Source: Vaginella massiliensis
GTDB lineage: Bacteria; Bacteroidota; Bacteroidia; Flavobacteriales; Weeksellaceae
Assembly: GCF_900089075.1 (NCBI RefSeq)
Contig: NZ_LT593746.1
Coordinates: 889,207-953,206 of the forward strand
DNA length: 64,000 nucleotides
Reading direction: 5' to 3'
The translations under genes and the position numbers were made by a program. Every line of letters begins with the position of its first letter. The stretch's first letter is position 1. A model generated the notes under the pieces. It was not told where the DNA came from. It saw only the letters and a list, made by a program, of their open reading frames with translations, and ran no database searches. Below are positions 25,235-33,131 of this stretch, one piece after another.

Positions 25235-25519
25235 ATGAAAAAATTAAGGGAAAATATGGACAGGTATTTTGACCAATTGGATGACCGTTGGCGGGCATTG
25301 CCCATAAGGAAACAGCACCAATACACGCTGTACTTTTTTGTGGGCTATCTGCTGCTTACCGCAGGGGTTGTTCTCAAAGTATGGTATGATGCCGGAAAGT
25401 CCGATGATATAGTCATTGAGCATATCGAAAACCCTGTCCTCAAAAAACGTGAAAGTCCGGCAGCCTTGCGGGACACAGTATCAACAATTTTTAAAAATCA
25501 GATTTATGAAAGAAAATGA
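25235..25519 (+). CDS. traL: conjugal transfer protein TraL (DUF3989)
   Basis: A 94-residue protein with one membrane helix (about residues 30-50, YTLYFFVGYLLLTAGVVLKV) and short polar ends. Fits the DUF3989/TraL family. The stop overlaps the traM start by 14 bp. Confidence 0.78.
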   Translation: MKKLRENMDRYFDQLDDRWRALPIRKQHQYTLYFFVGYLLLTAGVVLKVWYDAGKSDDIVIEHIENPVLKKRESPAALRDTVSTIFKNQIYERK

Positions 25520-26846
25520 GAACAAAAAGTCGGTTGTTCGGGTAACGGAAGGTAGCCCGAACGAAACCGCCGATGTGCTGCAAGACGGCACACAGAACAA
25601 AGCCGAAAAACTCAAAAAGCCGCTCATATTTGGCTTGATGGGAATTGTCTTCGTTGGTTGTATGTATTTAATTTTCAAACCGTCCGCAGACAAAAAGGAA
25701 ATCGAGAACATCGGATTGAACGATGCCGTACCACAAGCTACCGGAGCAGGAATGCCTGCTGACAAAGGCAAGGCTTACGAGTTGGAAATGCTCGAACGCA
25801 AAGAGCAGGAAAAACGCAATGCACTTGCAACACTTTCGGACTATTGGAATACCGAAGACAAAGATGAACCCATAGATGAGCTTCCCGAAGAAGACGAAAG
25901 CAATAGCTATGTTGGTAGCAGAGGTTCGGGAAGAAACGGCAATCCTGCATTGAGCAGTTACCGCAATATGCAAAGCACCTTGGGCAATTTCTACCAGGAC
26001 GACAATTCGGAAACAATGGAACTCCGCAGACAGTTGGACGAACTTAAAGAGCAATTGGCTGAACGGGATATACCTAAGCCTACAACCGTTGATGACCAGC
26101 TTGCACTAATGGAAAAATCCTACCAGATGGCGGCAAAGTATCTTCCACAAGGCACTACGAACACCGCAGAAGCCACTCCTGCCAATAGCAGCACAGCTTC
26201 AGGAACTTCGGGTGCTAATCAAAAAGAGCATTTTGTGGCGTTTACGCCTACAAGGAAAAGCACTGTATCAGCCTTGTACCGTGAGCCAAGTGATAGTGCT
26301 TTTTTAGCCGATTGGAGTGAAACCCGAAACAGAGGTTTTTATACCGCAGGTGCTGCCGAGCAAGTGGTGCAACCGAAAAACAGTATCAAAGCCTGTGTAC
26401 ACGATGTACAGACCGTAGTTGGCGAAACGGGCGTAAGATTACGACTGTTAGAACCTGCAAAAACGCCAATCCGTACAATCCCACAGGGAACGATTGTAAC
26501 GGCTAATGCCAAATTTCAGGGCGGACGTTTGCAACTCAAAATTACCAATATCGAATTGGAGGGTAATATTATCCCTGTGGATATTACCATTTACGATTTG
26601 GACGGACAGCAAGGCTTGTACGTTCCGTATTCGCCCGAAATGAATGCTCTTACCGAAATGGCAGGCAATATGAGCCAGACAGGAGGAACCAGTGTAATGC
26701 TCACGCAAAATGCCGGACAACAGGTCGCTGCTGATTTAAGCCGTGGCGTGGTGCAGGGTATTTCGGGCTATTTCGCCAAAAAGGTAAGAACACCCAAAGT
26801 TACCCTAAAGGCAGGTCATCAGGTCTTCCTCGTTTCCAAAAAATAA
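25506..26846 (+). CDS. traM: conjugal transfer protein TraM (VirB10-like)
   Basis: A 446-residue protein from the ATG at 25506. It has one membrane helix near residues 38-58 (LIFGLMGIVFVGCMYLIF), a long low-complexity linker, and a C-terminal conserved domain (from about 255) ending in VTLKAGHQVFLV. This is the layout of the VirB10-like TraM, which links inner and outer membranes. Codons before 25506 overlap traL and are ignored. Confidence 0.85.
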   Translation: MKENENKKSVVRVTEGSPNETADVLQDGTQNKAEKLKKPLIFGLMGIVFVGCMYLIFKPSADKKEIENIGLNDAVPQATGAGMPADKGKAYELEMLERKEQEKRNALATLSDYWNTEDKDEPIDELPEEDESNSYVGSRGSGRNGNPALSSYRNMQSTLGNFYQDDNSETMELRRQLDELKEQLAERDIPKPTTVDDQLALMEKSYQMAAKYLPQGTTNTAEATPANSSTASGTSGANQKEHFVAFTPTRKSTVSALYREPSDSAFLADWSETRNRGFYTAGAAEQVVQPKNSIKACVHDVQTVVGETGVRLRLLEPAKTPIRTIPQGTIVTANAKFQGGRLQLKITNIELEGNIIPVDITIYDLDGQQGLYVPYSPEMNALTEMAGNMSQTGGTSVMLTQNAGQQVAADLSRGVVQGISGYFAKKVRTPKVTLKAGHQVFLVSKK

Positions 26847-26870
26847 TGTTGAACTCAAATAAATAAAACA

Positions 26871-26936
26871 ATGAAACCTGTCCTGTGCAACAGGACAAGC
26901 TTCATCACCATTAAAATTAAATATTATAGACGATGA
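26871..26936 (+). CDS. possible 21-codon leader peptide before traN
   Basis: ATG at 26871 opens a frame (MKPVLCNRTSFIT...) whose stop TGA overlaps the traN ATG (26933-26936, ATGA). It contains a perfect hairpin. The overlap would couple its translation to traN. No independent evidence that it is translated. Confidence 0.25.
   Translation: MKPVLCNRTSFITIKIKYYRR
26879..26897 (+). promoter_or_regulatory. perfect 8-bp mRNA hairpin between traM and traN
   Basis: TGTCCTGT pairs with ACAGGACA around a GCA loop. No T run follows, so it is not an intrinsic terminator. It could set traN translation or mRNA stability. Confidence 0.45.
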
Positions 26937-27832
26937 AAAATCTTTTTAAAACCTTTTGGGCGATTGCCCTTACTATCGGCTTTGCCGTAACCTCCTTTGC
27001 ACAGGATAGTGCAAATGCAAAAACACCGCTTGCATTGGGCAAGATAGAACCATACAAAATGGAAGTAACCTACGACAAGACTTCGCATTTGATTTTCCCT
27101 ACCGCTATAAGGTACGTGGATTTGGGAAGTGAATACCTGATTGCCGGAAAAGCGGAAGATGCAGAAAACGTATTGCGTGTAAAGGCAACCGTTAGGGATT
27201 TTGAACCCGAAACAAACTTTTCCGTTATCACCAATGACGGACGTTTTTACAGCTTCAATGTATATTACAGTTCCTACCCGGAAGCATTGAGCTATGACCT
27301 GCTGACAATGCAAAAAGCAGTGGATAAAGCCAATGGAAACGATGTACTTTTTGAAGAACTGGGCAACAATTCTCCGTCATTATCAGGCTTGCTTTTGGAA
27401 ACCATTTACAAGAAAGATAAGCGTATTGTAAAGCATATTGGGGCTAAGAGTTTCGGAATACAGTTCATTCTGAAAGGCATTTACATCCACAACGGTAAAT
27501 ACTATTTCCATACGGAAGTAAGAAACCGTACCAACGTGCCTTTCCAAATTGATTTTGTGAATTTCAAAGTGGTAGACAAGAAAGTAGCCAAACGCACCGT
27601 AGTACAGGAACGCCCAATGATACCGCTACGCACTTACAAACCATTGGACGGCATTAGCGGAAAAACAACCGAACAAAATGTGTTCCTGCTTGACCAATTT
27701 ACCATTGCCGATGACAAGGTATTGCTGATTGAGATTTTTGAGAAGAATGGCGGCAGGCATCAAACACTCCAGATAGAAAACTCCGACTTAATCAAAGCCC
27801 GTTTGATTAACGATATGCACTTGAAATTTTAA
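26933..27832 (+). CDS. traN: conjugal transfer protein TraN (DUF4138)
   Basis: A 299-residue exported protein with signal peptide (about residues 1-23, TIGFAVTSFAQD) and a periplasmic beta-rich domain of the DUF4138/TraN family, similar in place to VirB9, part of the outer-membrane core of the channel. It starts 86 bp after traM, the largest gap in this part of the operon. Confidence 0.85.
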   Translation: MKNLFKTFWAIALTIGFAVTSFAQDSANAKTPLALGKIEPYKMEVTYDKTSHLIFPTAIRYVDLGSEYLIAGKAEDAENVLRVKATVRDFEPETNFSVITNDGRFYSFNVYYSSYPEALSYDLLTMQKAVDKANGNDVLFEELGNNSPSLSGLLLETIYKKDKRIVKHIGAKSFGIQFILKGIYIHNGKYYFHTEVRNRTNVPFQIDFVNFKVVDKKVAKRTVVQERPMIPLRTYKPLDGISGKTTEQNVFLLDQFTIADDKVLLIEIFEKNGGRHQTLQIENSDLIKARLINDMHLKF

Positions 27833-27852
27833 TAACCCTTTAAAGCAATAAT

Positions 27853-28413
27853 ATGAAAAAGTATATCTATACCGTGATGCTCATCTTTATGGCCATCACG
27901 GTTACACAGGCACAAAGAATGTTGCCAAAGCAAAAAGGATTGGAAGTTAGTACAGGTATTTTGTCCGATGACAAAATCGGCAATGACTATTATATCAATA
28001 TCGGAATGACCGTGAACGGCAGAAACGGGAATTATCAGCTTTGGGCGTTGGAGTACACGCACCAATACCACGATTATAAAGACCAACGAATACCACAGGA
28101 AACTTATACCGCAGAGGGCGGTTACAGTTTCTTCCTGCTGGGCGACAGCCGTAAGAATATCACCCTGAATGCAGGAATAACTGGTGTAGTTGGTTACGAA
28201 AGCATCAACCGTGGCGAAGCGATGTTGTATGACGGGGCGAAAATATTGAACGATGACAATTTCGTTTATGGTGCTGGTGGTCGGCTGACCTTTGAAACAT
28301 ATCTGTCAGACCGATTTGTGTTAGTCCTGCAAGGACGAACAAAAGTCCTTTGGGGTACAGACCTAGAGCAATTTCGACCATCCGCAGGAGTAGGATTAAG
28401 GTTTAACTTTTAA
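27853..28413 (+). CDS. traO: conjugal transfer protein TraO
   Basis: A 186-residue protein with signal peptide (MKKYIYTVMLIFMAITVTQAQ) and a body of alternating polar and hydrophobic residues ending in VGLRFNF, typical of a small outer-membrane beta-barrel. Family and position match TraO of CTnDOT-type systems. Confidence 0.82.
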   Translation: MKKYIYTVMLIFMAITVTQAQRMLPKQKGLEVSTGILSDDKIGNDYYINIGMTVNGRNGNYQLWALEYTHQYHDYKDQRIPQETYTAEGGYSFFLLGDSRKNITLNAGITGVVGYESINRGEAMLYDGAKILNDDNFVYGAGGRLTFETYLSDRFVLVLQGRTKVLWGTDLEQFRPSAGVGLRFNF

Positions 28414-28421
28414 AACGTAGA

Positions 28422-28874
28422 ATGATGATAGCAATATTCAAAAAATTTAGAATGGGGTTACTGCCTGTATATGTACTCTTGGCAATCCTCACAGCTTCGG
28501 TTTCGCTGGTATCTTGTAGCAAAGATGATGAACTCGAAATACAAAACGATTTTCCTTTTGAGGTAAAAGTGATGCCTGTTCCCAAAGATGTTGCCAATGG
28601 GCAAACCGTTGAGATACGCATTACCATACAGCGTACAGGCAATTACAGCAACACGCAGTATTTCCTCCGTTACTTCCAGTTTGACGGGCAAGGCACTTTG
28701 CGGTATTACGATGAACCGCCGTACCTGCCCAATGACCTGTACCAATTGCCAACGGAGCAATTCAGGTTGTATTATACATCAACTTCTGCCGTATCGCAAT
28801 CTTTTGATGTTTGGATTTCGGACAGCTTTGGGAACGAAAAGCAGCTCAATTTTCAGTTTAACAGTAGTGATTAG
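28422..28874 (+). CDS. traQ: conjugal transfer lipoprotein TraQ (DUF3872)
   Basis: A 150-residue predicted lipoprotein: N-terminal helix followed by lipobox VSLVSC (Cys at about 32), then a small beta domain. It matches the DUF3872/TraQ family. traP (the primase-like gene of CTnDOT) is missing between traO and traQ; the gap is 8 bp. It is the last gene of the tra operon before a terminator. Confidence 0.78.
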   Translation: MMIAIFKKFRMGLLPVYVLLAILTASVSLVSCSKDDELEIQNDFPFEVKVMPVPKDVANGQTVEIRITIQRTGNYSNTQYFLRYFQFDGQGTLRYYDEPPYLPNDLYQLPTEQFRLYYTSTSAVSQSFDVWISDSFGNEKQLNFQFNSSD

Positions 28875-28896
28875 GTCAATGTGTGTAATCAGAGCG

Positions 28897-28935
28897 AACG
28901 GCTTATTGTCTTTTCGATAAGCCGTTTTGGTTTTC
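28897..28935 (+). terminator. tra operon terminator
   Basis: AACGGCTTAT and ATAAGCCGTT form a perfect 10-bp stem, followed by TTGGTTTT. It closes the tra operon after traQ. Confidence 0.8.
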
Positions 28936-29016
28936 AGTGTATTCGCATAGGAATAATTTTAGTGGTTCATCAATATTTTTTAAATTTATCATCGGTAAAA
29001 ATTAAAAGTTAGGGCT

Positions 29017-29295
29017 ATGGTGGCATCGTTAGTTATAGGAATAATATTCTTGGTTTTGGGGTTGGGTCTTCGCTATTGGATTAACCGCCGGAAGTTTTAC
29101 AGGCGAAGCCCTATGGGAGCAGAGGGCTTTTCGTCTTACGAAAAGTCGGTTTTCATTAAATTTATAGAACGTGTAGGCAAATGGATAGCGTACGCGCTGA
29201 TTATATTCGGACTATTGTCGTTGTGGGTGTATTCCCGTGAGAAAAAGGAAAAACAACAGCAGGAAGTGAATACAGAACAACCTGCCCAACGCTGA
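29017..29295 (+). CDS. small two-helix membrane protein of unknown function
   Basis: A 92-residue protein with an N-terminal helix (residues 2-20), a basic region, and a second helix (about 52-70), then a charged Lys/Glu/Gln tail. No motif is known to me. It stands alone between two terminators, so it has its own transcript. It is probably an ICE accessory gene. Confidence 0.6.
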   Translation: MVASLVIGIIFLVLGLGLRYWINRRKFYRRSPMGAEGFSSYEKSVFIKFIERVGKWIAYALIIFGLLSLWVYSREKKEKQQQEVNTEQPAQR

Positions 29296-29324
29296 TACAT
29301 ATTATTCTGACAAGATTTAAAACA

Positions 29325-29360
29325 AAATCGGATAGCCCAAAAGGCTATCCGATTTGTTGT
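29325..29360 (+). terminator. terminator after the small membrane protein
   Basis: AAATCGGATAGCC and GGCTATCCGATTT form a perfect 13-bp stem with a 5-nt loop, followed by GTTGTTT. Confidence 0.85.
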
Positions 29361-29377
29361 TTATGGCAATAGTAAAC

Positions 29378-29397
29378 TGCCAAATACTGCCTTTCAA
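29378..29397 (+). repeat. copy of the dispersed ICE motif (TGCCAAATACTGCC)
   Basis: TGCCAAATACTGCCTTTCAA matches the copy at 12716-12735 in 18 of 20 positions. It lies 69 bp before the start of the HTH gene pair. Confidence 0.55.
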
Positions 29398-29465
29398 AGC
29401 CACAGGGTGCAACCTTTCCCAACCCTGCAAAAAGCCTTTATAAATTCGACTTCCACAGAAAAATA

Positions 29466-29786
29466 ATGCAAGCTATGGAAGTTATCGCAATACAAAAATC
29501 CGCTTTTGACGGAATGAAAAATGAGCTAAAAGCACTTTTGGAACTGACCGAAAATGCCACGCAGAAATACACGCCCATTTTTAAAGAAGAGCAATGGCTC
29601 GATAACCAGGAAGTGTGCCTGATGATGAACATTACCAAACGGACTTTACAGACCTATAAAGACAAAGGTTTGCTACCATACTCCAAACTGAACCGCAAGA
29701 ATTATTACAAACGCTCGGATGTGAAGGCTTTGCTACAAGCCGGACAACCGTACAATACAAATGACAATGGATTTACTGACGAATGA
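29466..29786 (+). CDS. helix-turn-helix protein (excisionase-like)
   Basis: A 106-residue protein: N-terminal helical linker (1-45), then a MerR/excisionase-like HTH with WLDNQEVCLMMNITKRTLQTYKD and wing KNYYKRSDVKALL. Proteins of this type in Bacteroidota ICEs act as small regulators or directionality factors (for example Xis2c/Xis2d of CTnDOT). Its stop overlaps the next gene by 26 bp. A second possible start is at 29475. Confidence 0.75.
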   Translation: MQAMEVIAIQKSAFDGMKNELKALLELTENATQKYTPIFKEEQWLDNQEVCLMMNITKRTLQTYKDKGLLPYSKLNRKNYYKRSDVKALLQAGQPYNTNDNGFTDE

Positions 29787-30066
29787 AGCCGAAGAAATCA
29801 TCGCTCATCAGGAGATGATATTACAGTTAAGAAACCGTATTGAAAGTATATTGAAAAACTACCGTCCTGTAATGAACGGAGAAATCTACTTGTCGGGCGA
29901 AGATGTGTGCGAATTGTTGCATATCAGCAAACGGACTTTACAGCAATACCGTGATGATAATATTCTGCCGTACATACAGATAGGAGGCAAGATTATCTAT
30001 AAGGAAAGCGACATTCTGACCATCTTGGAAAAGAATTATATATCCAACAACAAACATTGTCTGTAA
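29761..30066 (+). CDS. helix-turn-helix protein, second of pair
   Basis: A 101-residue protein with the same layout as the one before it: YLSGEDVCELLHISKRTLQQ as HTH and GGKIIYKESDILTIL as wing. The sequences are clearly related (shared CxLLxIxKRTLQxY), so the pair arose by duplication. It overlaps the upstream gene by 26 bp; a second ATG at 29767 is possible. Probably a regulator or recombination directionality factor. Confidence 0.72.
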   Translation: MTMDLLTNEAEEIIAHQEMILQLRNRIESILKNYRPVMNGEIYLSGEDVCELLHISKRTLQQYRDDNILPYIQIGGKIIYKESDILTILEKNYISNNKHCL

Positions 30067-30106
30067 TAAATTTTGTGTTACTATCTTCCTATCGAAATGA
30101 GTTTAG

Positions 30107-30114
30107 TATCTTTG
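30107..30114 (+). promoter_or_regulatory. -7 promoter element upstream of structured leader
   Basis: TATCTTTG fits the TAnnTTTG consensus exactly. Transcription from about 30121 would give a 5' leader of about 220 nt before the ATG at 30342. Confidence 0.5.
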
Positions 30115-30150
30115 TATTTGAAAATATAGAAAATACTTAAAGTGTTTTTG

Positions 30151-30320
30151 CTTTAGGTCTTGGTACTAAAAACTGGTAATTTTTGTAACCCCGAGGCAAT
30201 AAGTAAGAACGCTCACGTTATGGCGTGGGCGCTCGCTTATTCGGGGTTTGGGCGTACCAGTGCCTTAGTATCGGTAAGTGTGGTTGCCTACGCCTCTTTT
30301 TTTAGCAGGGTTCCACTTAC
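30151..30320 (+). ncRNA. structured 5' leader or small RNA
   Basis: Nested pairings cover 170 nt. Outer stem: TGGTAC (30161-30166) with GTACCA (30254-30259), extended across an internal loop by AGG and CCT. Central hairpin: AACCCCGA (30187-30194) with TCGGGGTT (30241-30248), ATAAG (30199-30203) with CTTAT (30236-30240), CGCTCACG (30210-30217) with CGTGGGCG (30224-30231, one G-U). A third stem joins GTAAGTG (30274-30280) and CACTTAC (30314-30320) around a run of seven or more T. It does not code for a protein and lies directly before the receiver-domain gene. Confidence 0.6.
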
Positions 30321-30341
30321 TAAACATTAAAAATTGGTATT

Positions 30342-30791
30342 ATGAACACTGTAAACAACCCTGAACAAATCAACATTGCCTTTATCAATGATAAAAGCCC
30401 GATTATAGATGTAATCTGCAACGACCTTGTTGCTTCAGGAGTTAATGTTTTATTCCGTTCGGAGAATATCGAGGACGGATTATCGCAACTATCAGTGTTA
30501 CAGCAACTCCCTAAAGCCTGTATTATTGACCTTGATTTTCACGACAGAAATGTGCTGGCACAGCTTCAGGAATTAAGGACAAAATATCCAAATATCAAAC
30601 TCATTGCCCATAGCGATATTGATACCGAAAAAGCTGTAATACCGCTTTTAGAAATTGGCTTTGATAGTTATTTGCTTATCGGTAGCGATGCTGACGATTT
30701 TAAAAAAGCCATCGAGGGAGTGTGCAATGGCAAAAGATATTTTAGTGTTGGAGTATCGAAAATTGCCCACGAATATTCCAGCAATAAATAA
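30342..30791 (+). CDS. stand-alone degenerate receiver-domain protein
   Basis: A 149-residue protein with the fold signature of a response-regulator receiver: acidic pocket residue Asp17, phospho-acceptor strand CIIDLDF with Asp63, a Ser91 after IAH, and an ending FDSYLLIGS where the usual invariant Lys (YLLK) is replaced by Ile. No DNA-binding domain follows. The missing Lys suggests that it is not switched by normal phosphotransfer. It lies behind a 220-nt structured leader. Its role is unknown; control of ICE genes is an inference. Confidence 0.65.
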   Translation: MNTVNNPEQINIAFINDKSPIIDVICNDLVASGVNVLFRSENIEDGLSQLSVLQQLPKACIIDLDFHDRNVLAQLQELRTKYPNIKLIAHSDIDTEKAVIPLLEIGFDSYLLIGSDADDFKKAIEGVCNGKRYFSVGVSKIAHEYSSNK

Positions 30792-30904
30792 CCGTCCAAC
30801 TTCAACAGTATTAAAATATCTGTCCTAATTGAGCGACGTTCTTTTGCTTCTTTTCTTTGGTTGCTTATGTGGAAAGAAAAGAAGTTATCATAAACTAATC
30901 GAGG

Positions 30905-31348
30905 TTAATAAAATTTTAGAATGGCATTCAATAAAATTGTAAGTAATAAACAGAACCCAATTATCACTATATTCATTGTTGCCCTATAAAGCCATTTCTT
31001 TCTTGATAAGTCATAGTTAATGTATTTTGTAACTACAACGGCAATTCCCATAAAGAAAAACCACACAGAAAAGAGCAAGGATAACTTACCCCTGAGTAAT
31101 GTTGTTACTAAATCGTGCACCATTCCGCAAAAAATAAATGTCAGAATTAAAGAGATGGCAATCGGAAAAATTCTTTTCAGAGGTTTGAATACTTTAGTTC
31201 CAAGGTAATATCCGAAAATCGGGTTCCAAAAATTCCAAAAGGCAGAAAAGTTTTTGGCTCCAAGTGACCTTTGCAAATTATATTGCAGTGACTTTGAATG
31301 CCCGATAGGAACTCCGTTTCTCTTTTTTACATACTCGGATAATTTCAT
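30905..31348 (-). CDS. small membrane protein, MBOAT-like fragment
   Basis: A 147-residue protein with three or four hydrophobic helices (about 60-78, 85-103, 125-143) preceded by a motif FSAFWNFWNP and followed by ILTFIFCGMVHDL. FW-x2-W before a conserved His in a membrane helix resembles the end of membrane-bound O-acyltransferases (MBOAT), but the protein is about a third of their length. It may be a reduced family member or a fragment. Nothing in its neighbourhood indicates a substrate. Confidence 0.5.
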   Translation of the reverse strand: MKLSEYVKKRNGVPIGHSKSLQYNLQRSLGAKNFSAFWNFWNPIFGYYLGTKVFKPLKRIFPIAISLILTFIFCGMVHDLVTTLLRGKLSLLFSVWFFFMGIAVVVTKYINYDLSRKKWLYRATMNIVIIGFCLLLTILLNAILKFY

Positions 31349-31374
31349 TTAGTCTTGTATTCAATTAGTAAAGA

Positions 31375-31593
31375 TTACAAATTTATTGAATTATCAAAAG
31401 CTATAACAATTAAAAGTCCGCCAAAAACAATAAATGGGATAACGAATATCCCACGCAAATAATGTCGCAACCTGTTCGGTAAAATGTGAAGTGAGGGCGG
31501 TGCGAAGTCCTGCATTTTGGCAAAGGGGTTGCACCTTTTAAAATGCAAAAAGACTGCCCGACCATCGGGAGGTGTGTCTTTTTGCCGCCCCAT
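31375..31593 (-). CDS. possible 72-residue membrane peptide
   Basis: A leftward frame starting MGRQKDTPPDGRAVF, with one C-terminal hydrophobic helix (about 48-66, LRGIFVIPFIVFGGLLIVIAF). It begins 10 bp downstream of the ThiF gene and spans a strong hairpin. Another frame in the same stretch is equally long, so the case is weak. Confidence 0.25.
   Translation of the reverse strand: MGRQKDTPPDGRAVFLHFKRCNPFAKMQDFAPPSLHILPNRLRHYLRGIFVIPFIVFGGLLIVIAFDNSINL
31512..31546. repeat. inverted repeat downstream of the PRTRC operon
   Basis: GCATTTT (31512-31518) pairs with AAAATGC (31540-31546), with AAAGG and CCTTT forming an inner stem. Poor T run, so a terminator role is uncertain. Confidence 0.4.
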
Positions 31594-31602
31594 TTTCGGG
31601 CT

Positions 31603-32409
31603 TTAACCAACCTTTATCGGTTGGGTGCGGTAGTCTTTCAGATTGTGGAAAAATCCCCTGTATTCGGTCATTCCATAACGAAACAAATCCCAAAGCAACC
31701 CACAACCCATTTGAGCCAATGAGCCATTGATAAATAAATCCTGCTTTTGCAAGGCTTCGGCAAGTGAGCAACTTGGTGTGTCGTCCTGTTCTTCGGACTG
31801 CTTCAGCAAATCTCCAAATTCTTCGGTAACAAATGGCAGGCTTGCCACCGTTTGGTACTTTTCTGAGTTGGGTTGTTTAATTTCCCCGATTGTAGATAAC
31901 AGCACTTGCCCTGTATGTTGGCTGTTCCCAAAATCCAACCAATATTTTGGGGTATCTCTGTAATTTTTACGGTTGCTAAATACGCTCAATATTTCAGCAA
32001 CACCAAACCTTGCCTGTACATTATCTACGCAAGTAATGGTAATGGTAGCGTGTGCTACTTCGGGTATTTGTCCGAAATTATCCTTTTCAAATTTTCGGTT
32101 CTCGGCTTTCCAATTTGTACCGATACAACGGTTTACACGATTGATTAAAGCAACGGATTTATACAATCCTGTTTCGCTTTCAAAAAAACGCTGTCTGCCT
32201 AAATTGGCAGTCGTGATAATATCATCATCCCACAACCTTACGGATAATCCTGCGTGTCCCAAAGCCGTCAGACTTTCGTTAATCTCTAACAAGGCGGTCA
32301 ATACTTTTGAGCCTGTGCCACCTGCTCCGATAAGGTTTACCGTAATCGGGTTGGTTGGGTTTAACAGATAGTTATCTGTGAAATGTATTTTTGTTTTCTC
32401 GGTATTCAT
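31603..32409 (-). CDS. PRTRC system ThiF family protein
   Basis: A 268-residue protein from the ATG at 32409, which overlaps the protein B stop (ATGA). It has a ThiF/E1-like nucleotide-binding start GAGGTGSKVLTALLE (28-42), an acidic strand LWDDDIITTANLGRQRF that binds ATP in this family, and a later CVDN motif. It belongs to the PRTRC (ParB-related, ThiF-related) cassette of plasmids and ICEs. ThiF relatives adenylate small protein or peptide C-termini; the partner here is unknown. Confidence 0.85.
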   Translation of the reverse strand: MNTEKTKIHFTDNYLLNPTNPITVNLIGAGGTGSKVLTALLEINESLTALGHAGLSVRLWDDDIITTANLGRQRFFESETGLYKSVALINRVNRCIGTNWKAENRKFEKDNFGQIPEVAHATITITCVDNVQARFGVAEILSVFSNRKNYRDTPKYWLDFGNSQHTGQVLLSTIGEIKQPNSEKYQTVASLPFVTEEFGDLLKQSEEQDDTPSCSLAEALQKQDLFINGSLAQMGCGLLWDLFRYGMTEYRGFFHNLKDYRTQPIKVG

Positions 32410-33131
32410 CACAATAGATTTTTAAGGGTTTTGCTGTTCTTTTTTAATGCTTCTTTCGGAAAGGGTTTGTTTGTATTAACAAGGTCTATCCAAAGGCTTA
32501 CAATGTTCTTTTTGGTCAGATTACTGCACAATGAATGGCTGAAATAGGAATTGAAAAAATAATGTTCCCAAGCCTGTATAAATTCTTCAACCGAAGCCGA
32601 ATTTTTAATATCAATGCTTACCGTTCCCATACATACATTGCCCTTTTCGTAGATGTTGAAAAACGGGGCGTAATGCAAAGGTGTTTTCTCGGTGGGTCTT
32701 CTGTCGTTTGCCAAAGCAAATACAGTCAGACTGCTTTTACTCGCTAACCAAAGCATTGCAGGTACTTGTGCCATTCCGTTGGGAATGCCCAGACAGTCCA
32801 CAAAATACAGTTGCCTTTGCTGTGCTTTGGTGTACCATAGCACAGTGCCTTTATCAAGGCTCGGATTGATATGCAGAACATTGTTAGGCAAAATTCCTTT
32901 TGGCTTTAAAAAAGCGGTGTTCTTTTCTTCATCGGTCTGTAAACACTTTGCCAAAACATTGGCTTCTTTTACGGTCAATGGGTGGGCGTTGATAGGGTTG
33001 CCGTCCTTGTCCATATCGAAATGCTCTACATAGGTTTCTTTGTTCGTGCTGTTGGTTTCGTAAAAAACCAATGCGGATTTAGGAAAATAAAGCGTTCCGA
33101 AATTTGCTGTTATGTCGGTTACGTTGTTCAT
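32409..33131 (-). CDS. PRTRC system protein B
   Basis: A 240-residue protein matching PRTRC protein B: N-terminal beta-rich part with NFGTLYFPKSALVFYE, central MAQVPAMLWLASKSSLTVFAL, and a C-terminal helical part. It overlaps protein F and the ThiF gene by 4 and 3 bp, so the three are translated together. No enzyme motif is seen; function unknown. Confidence 0.82.
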   Translation of the reverse strand: MNNVTDITANFGTLYFPKSALVFYETNSTNKETYVEHFDMDKDGNPINAHPLTVKEANVLAKCLQTDEEKNTAFLKPKGILPNNVLHINPSLDKGTVLWYTKAQQRQLYFVDCLGIPNGMAQVPAMLWLASKSSLTVFALANDRRPTEKTPLHYAPFFNIYEKGNVCMGTVSIDIKNSASVEEFIQAWEHYFFNSYFSHSLCSNLTKKNIVSLWIDLVNTNKPFPKEALKKNSKTLKNLL

